This document shows positions 6,297 to 8,559 of a stretch of 8,559 nucleotides of DNA, one piece after another. Made by a program: the position numbers and the translations under genes. Every line of letters starts with the position of its first letter. Position 1 is the first letter of the stretch. Origin of the DNA: an uncultured Oscillospiraceae bacterium. Lineage in GTDB: Bacteria; Bacillota; Clostridia; Oscillospirales; Ruminococcaceae. Under the pieces are notes generated by a model. It saw only the letters and a program-made list of their open reading frames with translations, made no database searches and was not told where the DNA came from. The stretch spans positions 1 to 8,559 of the forward strand of contig CAKRVU010000041.1 of assembly GCA_934408835.1 (NCBI GenBank), read 5' to 3'.

Positions 6297-6402
6297 AAGG
6301 TATTATTTACTTTGCTGGCAGAACGGAATTTATACCTATTATATATAGCGTATGAGCTGGCCCTCTTTGGGCTGGTATTCTGATAGCGGGTTTGTGGATA
6401 TG

Positions 6403-6431
6403 TTGCACGAAAAAATTATTTAGGCTATACT
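6403..6431 (+). promoter_or_regulatory. Rightward sigma70-type promoter
   Basis: TTGCAC (6403-6408) and TATACT (6426-6431) are exactly 17 nt apart, and an A-rich tract follows the -35 element. Transcription would begin near 6438 and run through a leader of about 440 nt into the 262-aa gene. Confidence 0.72.
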
Positions 6432-6437
6432 GTAGTC

Positions 6438-6880
6438 ACTCCAAAGGAACACGGAAAGCCCACAAGGCGGGAGCGCTACGGATGAAGAAATGGCCGTACC
6501 TGCCCGGGGCCTGAAACAATCGGGGCCGTACCTTGAAAATTGAATATTTTGTTGTGTTAGTAGTGTACGGCACGCGGAACGCGCACGAGGTTCTGATAGT
6601 TATATCAAAAGCCGTTTGCAGTGTTTCAAGTACGCGGTGCAATCCACGAACACACAACGCCAAAATTGCTTGACGGTAAAAAAGCTAGAAGTGTACCCTT
6701 TACACTTCTGGTTGTTGCAACAAGCCGGAAACGGCTTGTAAAGGATAAGGGTGTATAACCCTTTACCTGTATATTACAGTCGGGCATGAGCAAAAAGCAC
6801 TGAAAAGCGCAAAAGTTCGTGCCCGGCCATGTGTACAGGTAGTACACAAAACACGCAACAACAGAAAAGAGAGGTAAATT
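6438..6880 (+). ncRNA. Long, highly structured 5' leader (possible attenuator or separate structured RNA)
   Basis: Between the promoter and the first rightward gene lie about 440 nt with no long gene but many perfect stems. AGAAGTGTA/TACACTTCT has 9 bp (6687-6695/6701-6709). CAAGCCG/CGGCTTG has 7 bp with a GAAA tetraloop (6721-6738). AAGGGT/ACCCTT spans 6747-6763, and CTGTA/TACAG 6767-6779. CGGGCATGA/TCGTGCCCG has 9 bp with one G-U (6781-6789/6817-6825). GTGTAC/GTACAC spans 6831-6847. GTTGTGT (6551-6557) can pair with ACACAAC (6652-6658) to enclose the middle. GTAAAGG (6738-6744) can pair with CCTTTAC at 6697 or at 6760, each exclusive with other stems. I do not recognise a known riboswitch class. 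Confidence 0.55.
6482..6514 (+). CDS. Possible 10-aa leader peptide in the structured leader
   Basis: ATG 6482 follows GGGAG with an 8-nt spacer and encodes MKKWPYLPGA before TGA. It begins about 45 nt after the predicted transcription start and precedes the hairpin-rich region. Position and size fit a translated leader of an attenuator, but an open frame this short can arise by chance. Confidence 0.2.
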   Translation: MKKWPYLPGA

Positions 6881-7669
6881 ATGGCTATTATTACTGAATA
6901 CGCAATGAGCAAAGTGGCACGCGCAATTGCTGACCCCGAAAATAAGGCGACCGGCTACACTGTAAAGGTGCTGGCTGAGAACGGCGTCACTGTATGGACA
7001 CCGGCCAAAATCGAAGACGCGGCATTTAGCCTGTATAAGGCTCTGTCCGCATGGTTCATGGCCCGTGAAAGTGCAGGCACCGAAGAGGATAGCACCGAAA
7101 ACAAAGCTATCATTGACGCATATGCCAAAGCCGCACGCAAGGCCGCACAGGACTGGTTTGTTATGTTTGGTAGCAAGCCTGCAAAGAAAGACGGCGACCC
7201 GGCAAGAGCTTTTGTAGCTCTGAACTATGCTGAAATGGGTATCCTTGGTGAAATCCGTGAACGCGCACAGCAGAGCGTCAAGGACGTAAACGACACTGCA
7301 AAGCTGTCTAAAAAGTTCCTTGAGTACCTGACTGTTGAGACCGCCCGCCTTTTGGACGGCAAACCCTATGTTCGCCTTGGTGAGTCTGACCTCGCTGAGA
7401 CGCGCAAAGCGGCAAACGCTGATAAGGCCGCAAAGTCCGCTAACACTCGCGCCAAAAATCAGGAAAAGAAAGACCAGCAGGAAGAAGAAAAGCAGGAACT
7501 CCAGCAGACCGCACAGCAGGCACAGCAGGCACAGGCAGACGCTGAAAAGAAGTTTGCTGATGCCGCCGCTCTCATCGCCGAAGCTATCGCTCTGGTTGAG
7601 CAGTCCCATGCAACCGATATCGAGAAAGCATCTATCATTGGCAAGCTGAAAGCCGCTATTGGCCAGTAA
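6881..7669 (+). CDS. 262-aa Ala/Lys/Gln-rich orphan protein with C-terminal coiled coil
   Basis: ATG 6881 has AGAGAGGT 6-7 nt upstream. Residues 1-160 are mixed, with a conserved-looking helical part (SLYKALSAWFMARES and AIIDAYAKAARKAAQDWFVM) and a Trp/Phe-rich core. Residues about 175-235 are low-complexity Ala/Lys/Glu/Gln, with KKDQQEEEKQELQQTAQQAQ as a strong coiled coil. The tail is an Ala-rich helix ending KLKAAIGQ. It has no signal peptide, no cysteine and no in-frame TAG, and ends in TAA. It is the first rightward gene behind a strong promoter and structured leader, so abundant, possibly regulated, expression is expected. Base composition is clearly richer in G+C than the left arm. Function and family are not recognised; a DNA-binding, scaffold-like or host-takeover protein are all possible. 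Confidence 0.85.
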   Translation: MAIITEYAMSKVARAIADPENKATGYTVKVLAENGVTVWTPAKIEDAAFSLYKALSAWFMARESAGTEEDSTENKAIIDAYAKAARKAAQDWFVMFGSKPAKKDGDPARAFVALNYAEMGILGEIRERAQQSVKDVNDTAKLSKKFLEYLTVETARLLDGKPYVRLGESDLAETRKAANADKAAKSANTRAKNQEKKDQQEEEKQELQQTAQQAQQAQADAEKKFADAAALIAEAIALVEQSHATDIEKASIIGKLKAAIGQ

Positions 7670-7671
7670 GC

Positions 7672-7733
7672 AGACGACTAGGCGTCTATAAACAGGTGTC
7701 AAGCCTAGTGCGTGGGTGGGGTTATCCTCACCC
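7672..7733 (+). promoter_or_regulatory. Mutually exclusive hairpins between the two rightward genes
   Basis: AGACG (7672-7676) pairs with CGTCT (7683-7687). Alternatively ACTAGGC (7677-7683), which contains that loop, pairs with GCCTAGT (7703-7709). The two cannot coexist. A third stem, GGGTGGGG (7714-7721) with CCTCACCC (7726-7733), has 8 bp including one G-U around a TTAT loop. No U-run follows, so this is not an ordinary terminator. RNA processing, 3'-end protection or a regulatory switch are possible. Confidence 0.45.
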
Positions 7734-7828
7734 GGTCACACAAGCAAGCGTAGCAACCGCAAAGTGTGGGCGTCCATGTGGCGCATTGTTCAACCGCAAG
7801 CAAGAAAAGAAAAAAGAGGTAAAGAATT

Positions 7829-8404
7829 ATGCTGTTCACTATTGTATTCAACGAGTATGGCTTAACCCTTAACACAACAGATGTAGAAACTGCCTTCCAT
7901 GCGTGCGATATGCCGCAGTTGGTTGACGCAGTTGTTAATGCTGAGACCGGCAAGGTTCTATGGGGATCTTTGTCTGAATGCGAACTTACTCCTGAACAAG
8001 CTACTGTAGAGGAAGCCATTGCAGAACGGCGTGCAATTGAAGAAAACGAACGCAAGATAACTGCAAAAGTTGGCGGCATCACTCGTGTAACTGACTTTGA
8101 TGCAGAACGTCTTGACGAAGAAGCACGCAACAAGCCTATTGTACCGTGGTACCGTCCCGCAGAAGCAAAACAACAGTATGTTGACGCAATCATTATCCCT
8201 ATGGCAAAAGAGTGGGCAATCCTCAGCCGCGCAGATATCGGGGACTATTTTCGCACCATGGAATTTAAGAGCAACGCCGTTAGTATCTTTGAACAGAAGG
8301 CTAAACGCACATGGTGCAACCGTCCATTCTATGACGAAATTCGTCTGTATCACAATGGGATACTTGTACGCTTTTCCGTAAACGGGCATGAACTCACTAT
8401 GTAA
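7829..8404 (+). CDS. 191-aa orphan protein
   Basis: ATG 7829 has AAGAGGTAA upstream with a suitable spacer. The first 60 residues look beta-rich with MLFTIVFNEYGLTLNTTDVE. A Glu/Arg-rich helix covers about 50-77 (TPEQATVEEAIAERRAIEEN). Then comes PIVPWYRPAEAKQQYVDAII, and a C-terminal part rich in Arg, Tyr and Phe ends VNGHELTM. There is no membrane segment, no signal peptide and no catalytic motif I recognise. Like the 262-aa gene it is relatively G+C-rich, has no in-frame TAG and ends in TAA. It lies 159 nt behind that gene, separated by hairpins, so it may have its own control. Confidence 0.83.
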   Translation: MLFTIVFNEYGLTLNTTDVETAFHACDMPQLVDAVVNAETGKVLWGSLSECELTPEQATVEEAIAERRAIEENERKITAKVGGITRVTDFDAERLDEEARNKPIVPWYRPAEAKQQYVDAIIIPMAKEWAILSRADIGDYFRTMEFKSNAVSIFEQKAKRTWCNRPFYDEIRLYHNGILVRFSVNGHELTM

Positions 8405-8446
8405 TCGCCGTTGGCTATCGTCCTAAGCATGACGTTAAACCGCTCA

Positions 8447-8488
8447 CCCCTGTAATCAGGACGCCTTGACGTGGCGCAGGGGCTTTTT
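8447..8488 (+). terminator. Intrinsic terminator after the 191-aa gene
   Basis: CCCCTG (8447-8452) pairs with CAGGGG (8477-8482), enclosing CGCC/GGCG (8462-8465/8473-8476), and is followed by CTTTTT. An alternative small stem CCTG-TAAT-CAGG (8449-8460) uses the same 5' arm, so the terminator could be switched. It lies about 40 nt after the stop codon. Confidence 0.7.
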
Positions 8489-8525
8489 AACTAAGAGCCT
8501 GAAAAGAAAGAGAGGTAATTTTGGT

Positions 8526-8559
8526 ATGAAAACAAGGGATTTTGTAGCCCAGAAAGTGG
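8526..8559 (+). CDS. Start of a third rightward gene (runs off right edge)
   Basis: ATG 8526 follows AGAGAGGT with about a 9-nt spacer and reads MKTRDFVAQKV to the edge. The purine-rich leader GAAAAGAAAGAGAGGTAA closely matches those before the 262-aa and 191-aa genes, which supports it as a real start. Its position after the terminator means it depends on readthrough or on a promoter not visible here. Too short for any functional call. Confidence 0.6.
   Translation, partial: MKTRDFVAQKV

Larger units (their letters stand above)
5793..6402. other. Gene-free A+T-rich divergent region with short iterated words
   Basis: I see no supportable gene in either direction here. From 5820 to 5975 the sequence is strongly A+T-rich and repeats short words. 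ATAAAATAT occurs at 5831, 5908 and 5961. AATAAATGGC occurs at 5842 and 5917, with a further AAATGGC just after the second. ATAGCGA occurs at 5858 and 5880, with a related AGCGAT near 5904. From 6000 to 6400 composition is more even, with a few small hairpins. Lying between divergent operons, this could be a replication origin, a binding region for a phage regulator, or both. That is inference. Confidence 0.45.

Noticed and set aside
5687..6880. A suppressor tRNA in the intergenic region
   Set aside because: I looked on both strands for a T-loop (GTTCRA-type) with a paired acceptor end and found none. If phage-encoded, it must lie outside this window.
6626..7702. A 358-codon open frame on the minus strand, opposite the 262-aa gene
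   Set aside because: It is the antisense of a better-supported gene with a good ribosome binding site. Its translation is Cys/Leu/Phe-rich without domain character, and it would cross the structured leader. It is an open shadow of the sense codon pattern.
7705..8389. Minus-strand open frames opposite the 191-aa gene
   Set aside because: They lack ribosome binding sites, overlap a well-supported plus-strand gene and give Ser/Cys-rich translations typical of antisense frames.
1..8559. CRISPR array, insertion sequence, integrase or attachment sites
   Set aside because: No regularly spaced repeats, no transposase or integrase motifs and no tRNA-end duplications were seen.

Overview
The window looks like part of a double-stranded DNA phage genome, probably a large gut phage of a Firmicutes (Clostridia-like) host. 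The evidence is tightly packed small genes with strong AGGAG-type ribosome binding sites, a PIN-PhoH protein, a phage-type single-subunit RNA polymerase, many orphan genes, and a recoded stop codon. Three leftward genes stay open only if TAG is read as an amino acid (four in-frame TAG codons). All twelve gene ends in the window use TAA or TGA, never TAG. This fits the TAG-to-sense recoding (often to glutamine) known from crAss-like and other gut phages. No suppressor tRNA was found here.

Left arm (about 5.7 kb, minus strand). A consensus-like sigma70 promoter at 5764-5792 reads leftward into an 11-gene run. In transcription order these are: PIN-PhoH (5686-4364); a 145-aa orphan; five genes whose products share the C-terminal peptide C-x-S-L-L (157, 114, 90, 250 and 62 aa); a 92-aa orphan; a 58-aa basic protein; a 123-aa membrane protein; and the N-terminal 306 residues of a YonO/QDE-1-like RNA polymerase that runs off the left edge. 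Genes overlap by 4-8 nt or lie within about 50 nt of each other. Three of the eleven reading frames contain TAG: PIN-PhoH, the 250-aa protein and the RNA polymerase.

Middle (5687-6880). This is a gene-free divergent region. The left part is A+T-rich with short iterated words and could hold a replication origin or regulatory sites. The right part carries a near-consensus rightward promoter (6403-6431) followed by a leader of about 440 nt with a dense series of perfect hairpins, some mutually exclusive.

Right arm (6881-8559, plus strand). It holds two complete orphan genes (262 and 191 aa) and the start of a third. Each has the same purine-rich AGAGGTAA ribosome-binding leader, and hairpins or an intrinsic terminator lie between them. 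These genes are visibly richer in G+C than the left arm and have no in-frame TAG.

The strongest unexplained signal is the C-terminal peptide (K/Q)-x-(P/A/Q)-(F/L)-x-C-x-S-L-L shared by five consecutive, otherwise unrelated proteins. Different codons encode it, so it appears to be selected as protein. It looks like a common targeting, cargo-loading or turnover tag for a cassette of accessory proteins.
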